From: Phanerodontia chrysosporium
Lineage: Eukaryota > Basidiomycota > Agaricomycetes > Polyporales > Phanerochaetaceae
DNA length: 64,000 nt
Assembly (NCBI GenBank): GCA_001910725.1
Contig: MJGA01000001.1
Coordinates: 930,001-994,000, forward strand
Reading direction: 5' to 3'
The position numbers and the translations under genes were made by a program. Positions 50,028 to 63,097 of this stretch are shown here, piece after piece (within the stretch, counting starts at the first letter, position 1; each line of letters begins with the position of its first letter). The notes beneath the pieces were generated by a model. That model saw only the letters and a list, made by a program, of their open reading frames with translations. It did no database searches and had not been told where the DNA came from.

Positions 50028-51802
50028 CCCCCGCTCCCGCCTGCGGGCCCGCCGACGCTGCTGCACCGACCCAGCGGACGCCCGCCGCAGACGCTCTCCT
50101 CTCCCGCAATCATGATGCATGGCCCTTGAAGGCGATACCACACACACTCACACACACGTCGCCCCGTCTCACCTCATCAATGTCCCTCAAACGCGCCTCC
50201 ACCCACCGCCAAACACGCGCGAAACCCCGCCGCGGCACGCCCAAACTCTCTCCGCTCCCGCACGCCACGCGCCTCCGCATTTCGCATCCGCGCGCCCAGC
50301 CCGCCCTCGCACACGCCCGCAGGATCGGATCGTCGCACACCAAGGGAGGGCCCAGCCCGGGGACGCTCGGTGGGTGTGCGGGGCTGGCTGCTCTTTGCTT
50401 TCGCAGGACAGCTCGGATCGGAGTAAACGGATGCAGGGGCTGGGGTCCGTCGCGCGTGCAGACCGTCAACGACACTTGTTTTCATTTTTTCTTCCCTCTT
50501 GTCACGATGCTCTACCATCTCGCTTGCACACTTAATATGTTGTATGGATTATGACTGCTGCTCCCCATGTATCCCTTCGTAGTCGCTCTCGCTCACACAC
50601 ACACTCTTCGATACCCTGCATCTCCTCTCCCTGTTGTGCTAGAGTACCGTACTCACCCGCTGCAATAAGTTATTTCGCTTGCCTGCCTGCCCGCCCGCCT
50701 CGCCTCGCGTCGACCCCAGTCATCGCACCTTGCGATGCGCCGCCGGGATTTCTCCAGCGGCACACCGCTTCTAGTGCTTCGGACAGGGTCATGGGGATTG
50801 GAGGATGATCTCCTGCGAAGGGTCGGCGGCGGCGGACGCGGACGCACAGGACCCTTTGGGCCGTCCCACACCGCATCGCCAGGCGCGTGCCGCGCTCTGG
50901 GCCCTCTCGTAAGCTGCCCCCGCGCGGCCGCACTCTCACGCTCATCTAACGCACGCACACACACACCCCGCCGCACACACTGGGCCCAATGACATCACCG
51001 CCCGGCCAGCAAGCCTCACCGTGGGGGGCTCCCCGTCGAGGGCCGTGTTCCCCGCATACTGATCCCGTCGCGCTGCGCCCCATGCGCCCGCTGTGCCACG
51101 AGGCGCGGAGGCATGCTCGCGCAGCCGTTTTCGTTGCGGGGTACACAGAGCCGAGCAGGGCCCAGCCCGCACTGACAGGACGGGGGCTCGCGCGTGCGCA
51201 GGCGGCGGCGGCGCTTTCGCCTTTCAAGACCCAAACGTTGGCGCGCCCGGGAGCAGTCCCCACCTCGCCTGCGATGGCGCAAATGCGGGTCGGGCCCTCA
51301 GTTTCCAGGTGCGCTTCGCCGCATCGGGGGCATGATGCCCCTTCTTGCGCCCCCCCTGCTCTCCTCGCGCGTGCCGGGGAAGACCCCACGGGAACCACTG
51401 CCAAGCGGCCGCACACGGGGCGTCGAGACAGCCAAAAGATCGCACGGGCAACGTGGCCTCTCTGTCCTTTGCGGGGCATCCAGGCCGCCTTTGGGTGGGG
51501 CGAGGCGCCTGCCGTTGCGGCGCGTGGTGCGTGATGGGTGTACGAGCGAATCAAGCTGTATTAGACCGAGTGGAATTCCAGAGTATGACGTGACGCAGGC
51601 CCGCTGAACATACAAAACTAAGATTAGGACGCTACAAGCAGTGGAGTGAGCGAGGAAAAGGGAAACAGGGAGGCGAAAGAACGATGCTGGAGCTTGGAGT
51701 GTACGATTGCCTATGCCGAAACGAGAGACCCGGAAAATGATGTGTATACAGAGAAAGATTGAAGACGCTTGTTCCGATGCTTTGTGTAGGTCCAGATCTC
51801 GA
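50028..51802. other. G+C-rich 1.8-kb region with no credible gene
   Basis: Between convergent genes. Long open frames occur on both strands at once (for example 50989-51534 plus and 50946-51554 minus), as expected from high G+C, and none resembles a known protein. It contains short CA/GT-repeat tracts (around 50140-50160, 50590-50612 and 50950-50975). It may be long 3'UTRs, a non-coding RNA or an unrecognised orphan gene. Confidence 0.4.
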
Positions 51803-53696
<1,894 letters not shown>

Positions 53697-54092
53697 GGTG
53701 AGGTGGTAGTAGGAGTGAAAGATGAGTTGATTGTTGACCTGCAACCGGATATTTGATGCTGCATAGAAACGCTTGTTTTACAGGCCCCGATCATTCCCTT
53801 CTTTGGCTACGCGACCCTGCTTCTTCATCACCGCATCTGATGCGCCATCACTTGCCGAGAACCCCTCGATGCTTCCGTTTCTGGCCCATTTCTTCGTGCA
53901 ATTCATGTAAAGAGCAGGAGCTACAGTTTGTCGGGACATAGTAAAATATACACTAGTAAAGAGAGAAGAAAGCCTTATCGATGGTATCTTGACTAGAAAA
54001 GATTCGCGATATATCATACAACCAAACATTCCTCGCAAAGCGCGACACCTGCTAGTACGTATTCGCCAATCCTGCTCTGATATCCAATGTAA
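53697..54092. promoter_or_regulatory. CBK1 promoter / 3' region of the YQ-rich gene
   Basis: 396 bp between two minus-strand genes. It is A+T-richer from 53930 to 54060. No coding sequence is recognised. Confidence 0.4.
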
Positions 54093-55832
54093 TCAATACG
54101 CTGTTGGCTGATAAGAGTTTTGGTATGTGTTTGGTTGATAGGCCGTCGTGGTCGTGGGACGCGCGGAGCTTTGCTGATTAACAGCACCCTGGTACGGTCC
54201 AGACTGGTATGACGTGGGCTGGTACGGTGTAGCTTGGTATCCTGTACCAGCCCGGTACGAACTTTGCACTGCTTGGTATCCATAGCGGCCCGAGGTGGGC
54301 TGCTGGTTATAAGGCGAGGAAGAAGACTGATGGGACGCCACGGAAGCCTCGGAGGGTGCGGGCGACTTCATAGCCTCCCGGCTGGGTCCATAGGAGTTAC
54401 CTGGGCTCTGCGACACCGCTCCTTGGTTTTGTGGCAAATAGTAGGACGATTGCGGGCGTGACGCCGGTGCGTTTGAGTACGGGCTGTTGGCGGAGTATAT
54501 ACTGGGAGTGGCCCTATGATAATGATGCCCGTCAGTGGGATCGACTGCATCAATTCGCGAAACAACTTACAGCTTCGCGCCCGGCACCGCTCGAGCGGCC
54601 GGCCCAGACTTGGTGGAGGAGTAGAGGGAGGATACAGCCGAGCTGTGCACAGGCATGATCGACACTGACGTAGAGCTGATTGTAATTCATGAGACTGACC
54701 TATATAGGGCGGCCGCGTCGACCTTCGCCGGCATTGGCTCTTGTTGGGAGTCGAACAGGGACGACTTTGCACTCGTATACGCTAGCTTTGGGTCGAAAGC
54801 CAAGCGAGGCCCATCGTACACAGAACGGGCGGTGAAGGTGGACATCGGGCGCGGACTACCCGAAGACGGTAGCACTCTTCGAGCCGCGGGAAGTGATTCA
54901 TGTGCAGGTCGTGTCTGGACCGCAGGAGACAACGAACGTGCAGGTGACGGCGACTGCGGCGGTGGTGATTGTGGCTGCGACTGCGACTGCGGCGGCTGTG
55001 GCAAGGACCTGCGGCTCCCACTGCCCGACCGAGCATGGGTATACGGCACCGCTGGTGCATGTGTCGCAATTGGTGACTGCACGAACGGTGTCCCGGTGAG
55101 GGAAGCTTGTGCGGACACCGGCGAGTGCAGCGGCGACGCAGGTCTTGAATCCGCGGATGTATACGTCAGGACTACGCCGGAGGCCTCGTATGGTGGTCCA
55201 TCGAGCGACGGACCTATCGGTGTGAAGACCGGTGGAGGCGTGTCGGAACGGCTGGCGATGCTATCGCTCCTGTACACCTGAGCCCGGAAGCTTGCGGCGG
55301 GCTGGGATGCACCGCGAGGCGGACCCGCGTCGAGCTGCGCTTCTGCGAACCAGCTCGGTCGTTCTTTCTCCTTGACTGATCCTGGTTGTGCGATCGCACC
55401 AGCCTTCTTGACAATGCGGAGGGGCTGCACGCCTCCGGATGCAGACGCATCCCCGTAGAACGCATCATCCTCCCGCCCGTCCGATTTGCCCTTCCCATTC
55501 CCTGGGCTCGGGCCCTGCGGTGCCTGCTCCGTCCCAGATGCCGTGTTCAAATGCGAGACGGAGACATCAGCCGGGGGCGATCGCAGATAGGAGGTGCTTC
55601 CACTGGCCGCGCCAGATGGTGCATCCGAGACGGCGAGTCGCGCCGCAGCTGCAGCGAATGCAGCCTCGTCCCAGACCTCCCATTCGTCTTCTTCGTCCGC
55701 GCTCTCACGGCGTGTCTCGGCTTGGCTTGTCTCGAGAGCGTGGGAAACCTTCCGATCGAACTCTTGCTGGCAGAACTCGTACGCGGGGGGCGGCGGCGAG
55801 TCTGGGGTGTCGAAGTCTTCGTGGTCAGCCAT
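54093..55832 (-). CDS. Disordered Pro/Ser-rich protein with YQ-rich C-terminus
   Basis: No named family is recognised. The start is MADHEDFDTPDSPPPPAYEF at 55832, followed by EFDRKVSHALETSQ and an acidic DEWEVWDEAAFAAAAARL. A long Ser/Pro-rich region contains FTPIGPSLDGPPYE, an element I associate with similar basidiomycete proteins, then FDPKLAYTSAKSSLF. A 57-nt intron (54643-54699) joins AAALY to SSAVSSLYSS; without it the exon appears to end at a TGA (54687). A second intron joins VPGAK to ATPSIYSANSPY. The last ~110 residues are rich in Tyr, Gln, Ser and Thr (YQATPYQPTSYQ, AYQPNTYQNSYQPTAY), prion-like in composition. The PPPPAYE element near the start is a PPxY-like WW-domain ligand. The function is unknown. 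Confidence 0.65.
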
Positions 55833-56305
55833 AGAGTACAACTTGTGTGCCCGCGCAGGTCAACGCGGGAGGTTGGAAAAGAGGGAGATTGTCGGCTCCA
55901 GGTACGAGACTGTCCTTGATTTTACACTAGCCTGCGCACAGCCAACCATCGCGGCGCTTGCGTTTGATGAGTCGGCGGAACGCCTGCCAGCTGCCATGCA
56001 CCACTCCCTTCAGCAAACTATCTCCATTGATAGTCTGCAGGGCTGTTCGGTCGACGATCCACCACAAATGCTCTACAGTACCTATTCAGAATCGAGAGGA
56101 AATCCAGTCCACAGGAAGATATACAGCACTAGCAGTACGACGGCTAGCAAAGGCCATATATCAAGATAGCCAAGCACGGGCCGTTCTAGCGTCAGCCGCC
56201 AAGGAACGCGTGCTACGGCATGTCCGTGGTTGGCGGGACATCGTGGACATTGCATCAGACAAGCCTCGCCCCAAACAGCCTGGAGTACGAAGGCGAAGGG
56301 ATCGT
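55833..56305. promoter_or_regulatory. Promoter of the YQ-rich gene / 3' region of the PDK-family gene
   Basis: 473 bp between minus-strand genes. Nothing coding is recognised on the plus strand here, although an antisense open frame runs from 55958 into the kinase gene. Confidence 0.4.
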
Positions 56306-58225
56306 CTACAACTCGATTCCTTCCAGGTTCGTCCCCTGTACCGCGATCACAATGAGGAACTCGTCCACAGTTACGTGTTTGACGGGACAGACGTACCAAT
56401 CTTGGGAGGCGTAGGTAAACGTCCGTCCCTGCGGGAAGGTCAGCTCGTGCCAAGAAACACCTATGCAAGGAACAGGCACCCACCATACCCGTCCATGCTG
56501 ACAAGCTCTAGCGAGCCCCCGAAGTACCTAGACAGCCAGAATGGTCCAGTTCAGTCCCAAATGTGCAAGCTACTGCCAGATACGTACGTCGCGTATATAT
56601 TACTCATTGGCAACCCAATTCCAATGCGCGGATGAGGCGCGCTCCGGTCTGGAGCCTCTTCTGACGCCGCACGGTTGACAGCATACAATTGTTCGTCTAC
56701 AGTCGCTTTCATTCCCTTCGTGCTGGAGCTGACCGTACGCAGTGCACCCAGCCTCGCGTCCTCCAGCCGCGTTGCATTTCTGACATGGGAAAAGGAGAAA
56801 AGATCGGAGGGTGACTTTATCTGCGGCGTAAGTAAGCCGCCACCTGGGGCTTCGTGAGCATAAGGCGAGAAGTGCATAGATCGAAACTCAACCATACCTT
56901 GGTCAGATATTCTTATGGTGACGAGGTCTTCTCCTGATACAATGGTAGCTCGTATTGGAGGAAGCTTCTCCGCACGCAAGTGTTTTATACGTGTTGCTCG
57001 GAAGGCCTGACAAACACCTCAGCAACAGAAGCGGCACAAAATGTCGATCGCGTACATTCTTCAGAAGCTCAAAAATGATATAACTACATAACAGTCGTCA
57101 GAACTAGCTGTAGAGCAGGGTGGGGTCCACTCACTCCAGATGTTCCTTGATGTACGGAAACTGAGTATCCGTATGCCCGTCTACGATGACCTCCGACCAC
57201 TCCGCCGTCGTGTTCGACCGTTCAGGCATGTCCCGGTCAATGTCAAATGCTCGGTCTCGGAGATATTTCGTGCATCGCTCGATGCTCTCGCGTACGTTCA
57301 GCCCTGTGTAAATCACCCCGACATGGTCTGAACGCGCTCTACCATCACGCTTGTTCTGATAATCTGTAGAGAGCGCAATGTGATGTTCAGCGAGGACGCG
57401 TCGTGATATCCGCGAAACAAGCATTCGTCGCATGAAGGAGTCCAAGCGGTCGGGGGCCAGGTAGGGTGACGACAGGGAAAGTCCGAGAGAAAGGCTGGGT
57501 ATCACTGTTGAACTAGGTAAAATTGAGCGTATATCGCTGTGACACAGCTGACGGGGCTTACTGTTCGTCCAGGAGGTTACGAAGGAATTTACAGAAGGCT
57601 TCATTTTCAGCGAGAGTTGTGATTTGAGGGTATCGACGGAATCTGGTCCCCTGAGCGTGAGCCCGACTAGAACGGCAGGAGGACCGCTGGCTTACTTGTC
57701 GAAAGCAGCCCAATACAACTATAAACGTTATTAGTATGTGTAGAGGCAAATAAGGATGGCATTGGTGACGCACCTCATACACTTTAGCCAATCCCTCCTG
57801 CGTAACCACAATATAGGGCAATGCCTGCATATCCCGCAGACGGTGCGCAATGCGAACGGGGAGCTCTGTTCTTACATAGTTCGCACTCTGTTGCCCAAGA
57901 TTAGATGAAGCCTATCATCGGAAACCCTCGTGCGACATACCGTGATAAGACGCTCCTCGTTCATAGACCTGCCGAAGAAGACCTACCAGGTCGGGTTTCA
58001 GCGCAAGCCAAATAGTTGCCTACAGACACGCACGAGCTGTCTCAGGGTGAGTCGTTTCGCCTCCTTCGTAGCGTACAGCTCCAGCTGTTTGTTTGAATAA
58101 AAATGGAGGGCATTGGATACATTGCGGCGGGTCGGCTCAGGTCGCCTGCATGCCGCACGGGCTGCTGAGGGTGGGGTGCACCTGGCGAGCATACGTGGCG
58201 CGAGCGTGGACGTGGTGCATGACAT
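56306..58225 (-). CDS. Mitochondrial pyruvate / branched-chain ketoacid dehydrogenase kinase (PDK family, PKP2-like)
   Basis: These GHKL-fold kinases inactivate the mitochondrial pyruvate (or branched-chain ketoacid) dehydrogenase by phosphorylating E1-alpha. The start is MSCTTSTLAPRMLARCTPPS at 58225, an Arg-rich presequence without acidic residues that fits mitochondrial targeting. Then come HFYSNKQLELYATKEAKRLT, ELPVRIAHRLRDMQALPYIV, LDEQ and TVIPSLSLGLSLSSP, and the regulatory helix with LAEHHIAL. The ATP-binding part has ATIVSGEDLVTIRISDQG (G1 DxG), RIGIGLPMSNIYATYFGG (G2) and GTDVYLRLPRL. The end is GTNLEGIEL, stop at 56306. About ten short introns, all in phase. PDK versus BCKDK cannot be fixed by eye; the ALPYIV/YEVYW-type N-terminal block favours the fungal PKP2 group. 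Confidence 0.85.
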
Positions 58226-58450
58226 GCTACGAGCAGTAGATGCTCGGTGTAAAGAGAAGGGTAGCTACCGAGTCATGGGCGGAGATACATGTAAGACGTC
58301 GCGAACGGGCGTGGTGAGTCGAAGGCTCCAGGCAGATAGGCGCGCGTGCCGAAGCGTGAATATGATGAAAGGTCAAGAGACTCATCCAGCTGCACAAGTA
58401 AGACGGCTACTCCTTGAATAGGGCTTTACGTACACGGGTCTGATATACTA

Positions 58451-59569
58451 CTACAGAAGGCCTTCAGATTTTAGCGCGCCCATAATCAGGTAGGCAGACC
58501 GCTGGTCACGGTCAGTACCTATCCAGTCGCCCTTGCGAAATTCGGGAAGATCTTCGTCTCCGGAGACAAATATGTCATCCGGATCCCCCTTTTCAGGCGG
58601 CTTTCCATCCGCTGCTTGCTGCTGCTGTTCTTCTTCCTGTTCTCGGTCCCACAACAACTCTTGCCAGATTGCATCGCTGATGGTGACCGCAGTCAAGTTT
58701 GCACCTGGGATCTCTGGCAAGCATGACACTAGCAGGTTGTTGAGGAGCTCTAGCGTCCCGTCTGCACCTGCATGCATCGTGGGAAGGGGCAGGTATTCAG
58801 CCTGTATCCGGCACCATTTCAGCATGCCGTAGTAATCCGCGAATGTTTAGACTTCACCTCAATCAACATGCCTTTGACCGCGCCTCCCGCCAGAATGACA
58901 TTGCCAGCACGCACGATAAAGTCAGTCCCTATGTGGTAGACGAGGCCGTCAACGGAAAGCTGCTGGCCGCTTAGGTAGCTCATCTGTGGTGCTCCGGCAG
59001 CGCCAGACTGTCGCACAGGTACCCAGCGCGCACGCAGTTGCGATAACAGTTGCTCAAGCGCACCGGGAGGATTGAGTGTCAGGAAGGTTGTTCGGTAGTG
59101 CGTTGGTGCGCCTGGACCAGTCAAAGGAATGGGTGGCTGGCCTTCCGGTGGATGTAGAAGGTCAGATCGCTGAGGAGCAACAGGGTCCTCCAGCAACACG
59201 AAGACATTATCTATATATGCTTCAGAGCTGTATCGGCATACGGAAGTGGGTTTACGACGTACCGTTCATAGTTAGTGCGCACATGGTACGCTCGGAGTGC
59301 ACTTGAAAGCCCGGTATTGACCCCAGGGTAGAGCGGAAGGACTTAACGCTGATATTCCATTTACCGCGTACGATGCCCTAAAGAAGAGCATCTTAGAAAG
59401 CTGTCGGCTTGATTCTCAGCACGGAGTGTACTTGGTGATTCTGAACTATATTCCTAGTTATGAGGTCTAAACCGGTCGTAGGAGCGTTGACATATCGCGC
59501 GAGTCTTGTTGTAAGGTTGTAACGTGCATAATTTTGGTCAATGGATAACACTCACCCAGTAACACCCAT
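58451..59569 (-). CDS. MED20: Mediator complex subunit 20 (MED20)
   Basis: MED20 is a head-module subunit of Mediator, linking activators to RNA polymerase II and pairing with MED18. A first exon MGVTG (59569) is followed by LARYVNAPTTGLDLITRNIV. The family block is GKWNISVKSFRSTLGSIPGF and QVHSERTMCALTM, then DNVFVLLEDPVAPQRSDLL. The barrel part includes YRTTFLTLNPPGALEQLLSQ and GLVYHIGTDFIVRAGNVILA. The C-terminus has an acidic QEEEQQQQ insert and ends YLIMGALKSEGLL. At the second intron (donor near 59458, acceptor near 59379) the phase does not match by one base: QNHQG should continue IVRGKW. This may be another sequence error or an unusual splice site. The gene is divergent from ORC4. Confidence 0.85.
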
Positions 59570-59787
59570 GCCCCAGCTCGGAGTGGTTGATACCGCAACA
59601 CGAAGACTTCTACGCAGTTCGTCGCGGTCGCCGTCCGCGGTCAAGCAGGGAAGTGACGTGACCAAATGTGATGGCGAACTCGTGACTACGTGACGGATCG
59701 CGATATGACTGCCGCGGGGCCAGTGCCTTATGGTGCACGGTCTTGTTGTCTCGCTAGGCCCCGCTGAATAACTCCTCCCTCTCTATC
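59570..59787. promoter_or_regulatory. Divergent promoter, MED20 / ORC4
   Basis: The 218 bp between head-to-head ATGs. It contains GTCACGTGAC-like and CGTGACG words (59645-59700). No TATA box is seen. Confidence 0.5.
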
Positions 59788-62322
59788 ATGCCTCCCAAAC
59801 GAAAGGCCACCGCAAACGACGCGATAACAGAGCCTCCTGCGAAGCGCATAACAAGGAATAGCCGTCGTGCTGCGAGCGTCGAACCACAACCAGCTGCTTC
59901 CACGAACTCTACTCGTGGCACGCGACGAACTAAAGCCGTTGAGGTCATCCAGGAAGCACAGTCAGGACAGGAGCAACCTCCGCGCGCTACAAGAGCAACA
60001 GCCCGACGAGGGCGTGCGAAACCGCAGACAGTATCCAGAACGAGGCGGACGGAGGCATCCGCCGAGGAGAAGGAGGAACCCACGGCACAAGTGAAACGAT
60101 CTACGGCACCGGGGACAAGCGCGAAGAAGACTGTAGCGAAGAAGTCAGCGCGAAAGAAAGCAGTCTCAAAGAAGAAGAGCCCGTCCCCAGAGATCTCCCT
60201 GCCCAGCACATCCAAGGTGACCATAGAGAGTCTGCAAGAGACAGCCGCAGCGACGCAGGAAGAATCGGACGATGAGCTCCTCCTTTCTCCACGAAAGAAA
60301 ACCCCACCACCGCAACCACGCACACCTCCCAGGTCTGTGCGTCCTGGCTCCGTCACCGGTACTCCACGAATGGTCTTCGACGGAGTTGAGGTGCCCACCC
60401 CTTCCAAGAAGATGAAGGACATCGTGAACATCACCAGGTCCCCGAGAACTACTTCTCCTGGCAAGATTGCTGCGTCACGAGACGGACGACACCTGCTCCG
60501 TGATACGACTCCGACGCGCGCAGTACCGAAGCCAGTTCCCCCGCCTTCAACGAGACGCGTAGCCCGCCCGCGTACTCCTTCACCAGAAGTAGAAGCAAGC
60601 TATGATGCAATACCTGATCCTGCTCCTCCTCTGTCTCCTCGTCATCAACCCGTGGCAGCCCCGTCGACGAAGTCATTACAGAAAGGAAAGAGCGTTGCAA
60701 CTCACCCTACTCAGTATCAGCCACATTCTTCTCTAGATACTGCAGCCTATCTTGAGGCGCAGAAGAGGGCGACCCTCAGAGCCCTCCATGAGATATCCGC
60801 TGTGCCACAGCTGCCAGACGACAGTAGTGGACAATCGTCAACGAACGCGTTGGCTTTTGAGCAACTGCGTAACCTATTGCTCGGCACTGTCGAGCGCGGT
60901 GAAGGCAACAGTTGTTTGGTAGTTGGACCAAAGGGCAGTGGCAAGACCCAAGTAAGTGCATATCTACAATGGATATCTACACCATTGATCAAGAATATTA
61001 GCTTATAGAGAGAACGATCGCCTCATTGCCTCAGCATCCAGTTGTTATCCGCCTCTCTGGACATGCTCAGACGAATGACAAGCTCGCTATCCGCGAAATC
61101 GCTTGGCAACTCACAGAACAAACGGGCCAGTCGTTGCTTCCATCTGACGGCGACGACGCCGCGGCAGACGACGACAACCCCTTCATCGAGAAGAAGACAG
61201 AAGCTGACTCTGCAGTGACTCTCCCGCCACCTTCGCATTTGCTAGCTCTCATTGCCATGCTTCCTACCCTCGCACGTCCAACAGTCATCATACTCGACGC
61301 TTTTGACCTTTTCGCGCTCCATGCACGCCAATCGCTACTCTACTGCCTGCTTGATACCGTGCAGAGCTGTCGTGCCGTCGCAGGAAACAAGGGTATTGCT
61401 GTCGTCGGCGCCACCACGCGCGTCGAGACAGTCAACATCCTCGAGAAACGTGTCAAGAGCCGTTTCTCTGGTCGGATCATACGCACGGCAGGGCACCCCA
61501 ACTTTGATAGTTGGCTACAGGCTGCCAGGGACGCGCTATGCGCTCCTTCGCAACTGCACAGTAAAGATTGGGGTATTAAATGGAAGGACGCTATCGATAA
61601 GTTCCTCCAGCAGACACAAGTCCTCGACTTGCTGAAAGAAACATACTCGTTGACGAGGGACCCTCGGATTCTAAGCCGTCTTCTGGTGAGTTAGATGGTC
61701 TGTCCGTCTATCGTGGCCTTATTTCTTTCCAACAGGTTCCCGTAATCGCTACTCTCAAACCCTCGTCACCGTATCCAAGTGCCTCTGAGTTCGCTGCCGC
61801 CGTGGCGAAACAGCGCGCTCCGCCACGCTTCGCGTTCTTGACATGTAAGTTGTCTTCACGCATATAATTGTACAAGCTCCATCTGACACGGCATGTCGTT
61901 CAGCGCTGCCGTACCCCGCGATCTGCCTGCTCATCGCAGCGATGCACGCCCGGACGTCCGGGCACGAAATCTTCACCTTCGAGATGCTGCATGAGGCGTT
62001 CCGCGACCAGGTTCGTGTGTCGCTCTCTGCGCCGGTCACGGTAGACGGTGGCGGCATCGGCATGGTGCGCTGCAGTCGGGAGGTGCTTTTGGGGGTGCGT
62101 CGCCGCTCATTGCGCACAAGTTGCACTGCTGACGGAGGACTTCGACAGGCTTTTGAGAAGCTCGTCGCGCTCAAGGTCTTCATTCCAACTGGCCCGATCG
62201 CCGTAGGCACAGGAAGGGAGTTTGTGAAGTATCGGTGCGACATCGATCGTGCGGAGGTGAAGAATGCAGTTGAGACACTGGGACAACTGAACCTGAAGAA
62301 GTGGTTAAACAAGGCTAACTAG
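59788..62322 (+). CDS. ORC4: Origin recognition complex subunit 4 (ORC4)
   Basis: ORC4 is an AAA+ subunit of the complex that marks replication origins and loads the MCM helicase. The ~780-residue product starts MPPKRKATANDAITEPPAKR at 59788. The first ~310 residues are a basic, disordered, Lys/Pro/Ser/Thr-rich tail with several S/T-P-x-K-type sites (SPRKKTPPP, PTPSKK, SPGK). The AAA+ domain has FEQLRNLLLGTVERGEGNSC and VVGPKGSGKT (Walker A), TVIILDAFDLFALHARQSLL (Walker B) and VVGATTRVETVNILEKRVKS with sensor and RFSGR. The C-terminal winged helix runs from SLPYPAICLLIAAMHARTSG to RCDIDRAEVKNAVETLGQLN. Five exons. The frame is intact. Confidence 0.92.
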
Positions 62323-62604
62323 GCGTATCGTAGCTTTGCTGTCGATGTCACGAATCCTCCATTGATTGGTAATGCTGGTGTTGGCGTGCACGTCTCGAGG
62401 GAAACAATCGTTCGAAATGGAACAGAACACGGTGAGTTTGGAAACTGGCGTTGTTGTACGTGTCTCGCGTTACATTGTGCGCAGCGATATGCATTCGCAG
62501 ATATCACGTGAAAGCCTTATACATGAGATGTTACATTGATATTCTACACCCTTCCCTAGATCCTCATTGTGTGATATGTGTGTACTTGGTATGTTTAAAG
62601 CTCT

Positions 62605-63097
62605 TCACCAGTTGCCGCCAGTAGCATCGTAAGCACCAATGTTGCGCTCGTGAGCTGAAAACAAGTGATAAGCATGCAAATCGCGTATATCGACAGTAGT
62701 GTGATACACACCGTGACGCTTGGCCTTCTCCTTATCGACGAAGTCGAGGCCCTTGGTCTCAACGACGTGGTCGATAAAGGCACCAGCGAAGCCAGCACTG
62801 TCGATGGCTTGTCAGCCGGGAATCTCATAATACTTGAAATCTACGCACAGGAGCTCCTTGGCCTTCTCGTGGCTCTCGGGCTTGCCGTTGCGCTCACAGT
62901 GCTTCTCGTAGGCCTTCGCAGCCTCGTAGGAAGCAGCCGCGGCAATGAGCTCATGGGAGAGCTCAGCCTTGTGCGGCGCGTTCTGGACCTGTTGGTTGAG
63001 CGCATCGTCAGATATGACACCGTTACACGGGAATGGGTCAGCAACGCACCTGCTCGTAGGCCTGGTGTTCGTCGGAGCCGTGATCGAACCAACCCAT
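62605..63097 (-). CDS. CipC-like protein (DUF3759 family)
   Basis: CipC was named for induction by concanamycin in Aspergillus nidulans, and related small proteins are abundant under stress in basidiomycetes. The biochemical role is unknown. About 107 residues in four exons: MGWFDHGSDEHQAYEQ (63097), VQNAPHKAELSHELIAAAAS with YEAAKAYEKHCERNGKPESH, then AGFAGAFIDHVVETKGLDFV and finally HERNIGAYDATGGNW (stop 62605). The HEL(I)AxAASYEAAKAYE block and the GLDFxDxEKAK block are the family signature. The introns are short and the splice sites strong. A TATA box lies about 90 nt upstream, which fits a strongly inducible gene. Convergent with ORC4. Confidence 0.93.

Noticed and set aside
50946..51554. 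Long open frames on both strands (202 codons minus, 181 codons plus)
   Set aside because: They overlap each other in opposite strands and reflect high G+C; no domain, intron structure or conserved motif supports either.
54687..54689. In-frame TGA after AAALYRSVS, at first taken for stop-codon readthrough or a gene end
   Set aside because: A 57-nt GT-AG intron (54643-54699) removes it and joins AAALY to SSAVSSLYSS in phase.
55958..56635. 225-codon plus-strand open frame
   Set aside because: It is antisense to the C-terminal exons of the PDK-family gene, whose GHKL motifs are clear on the minus strand.
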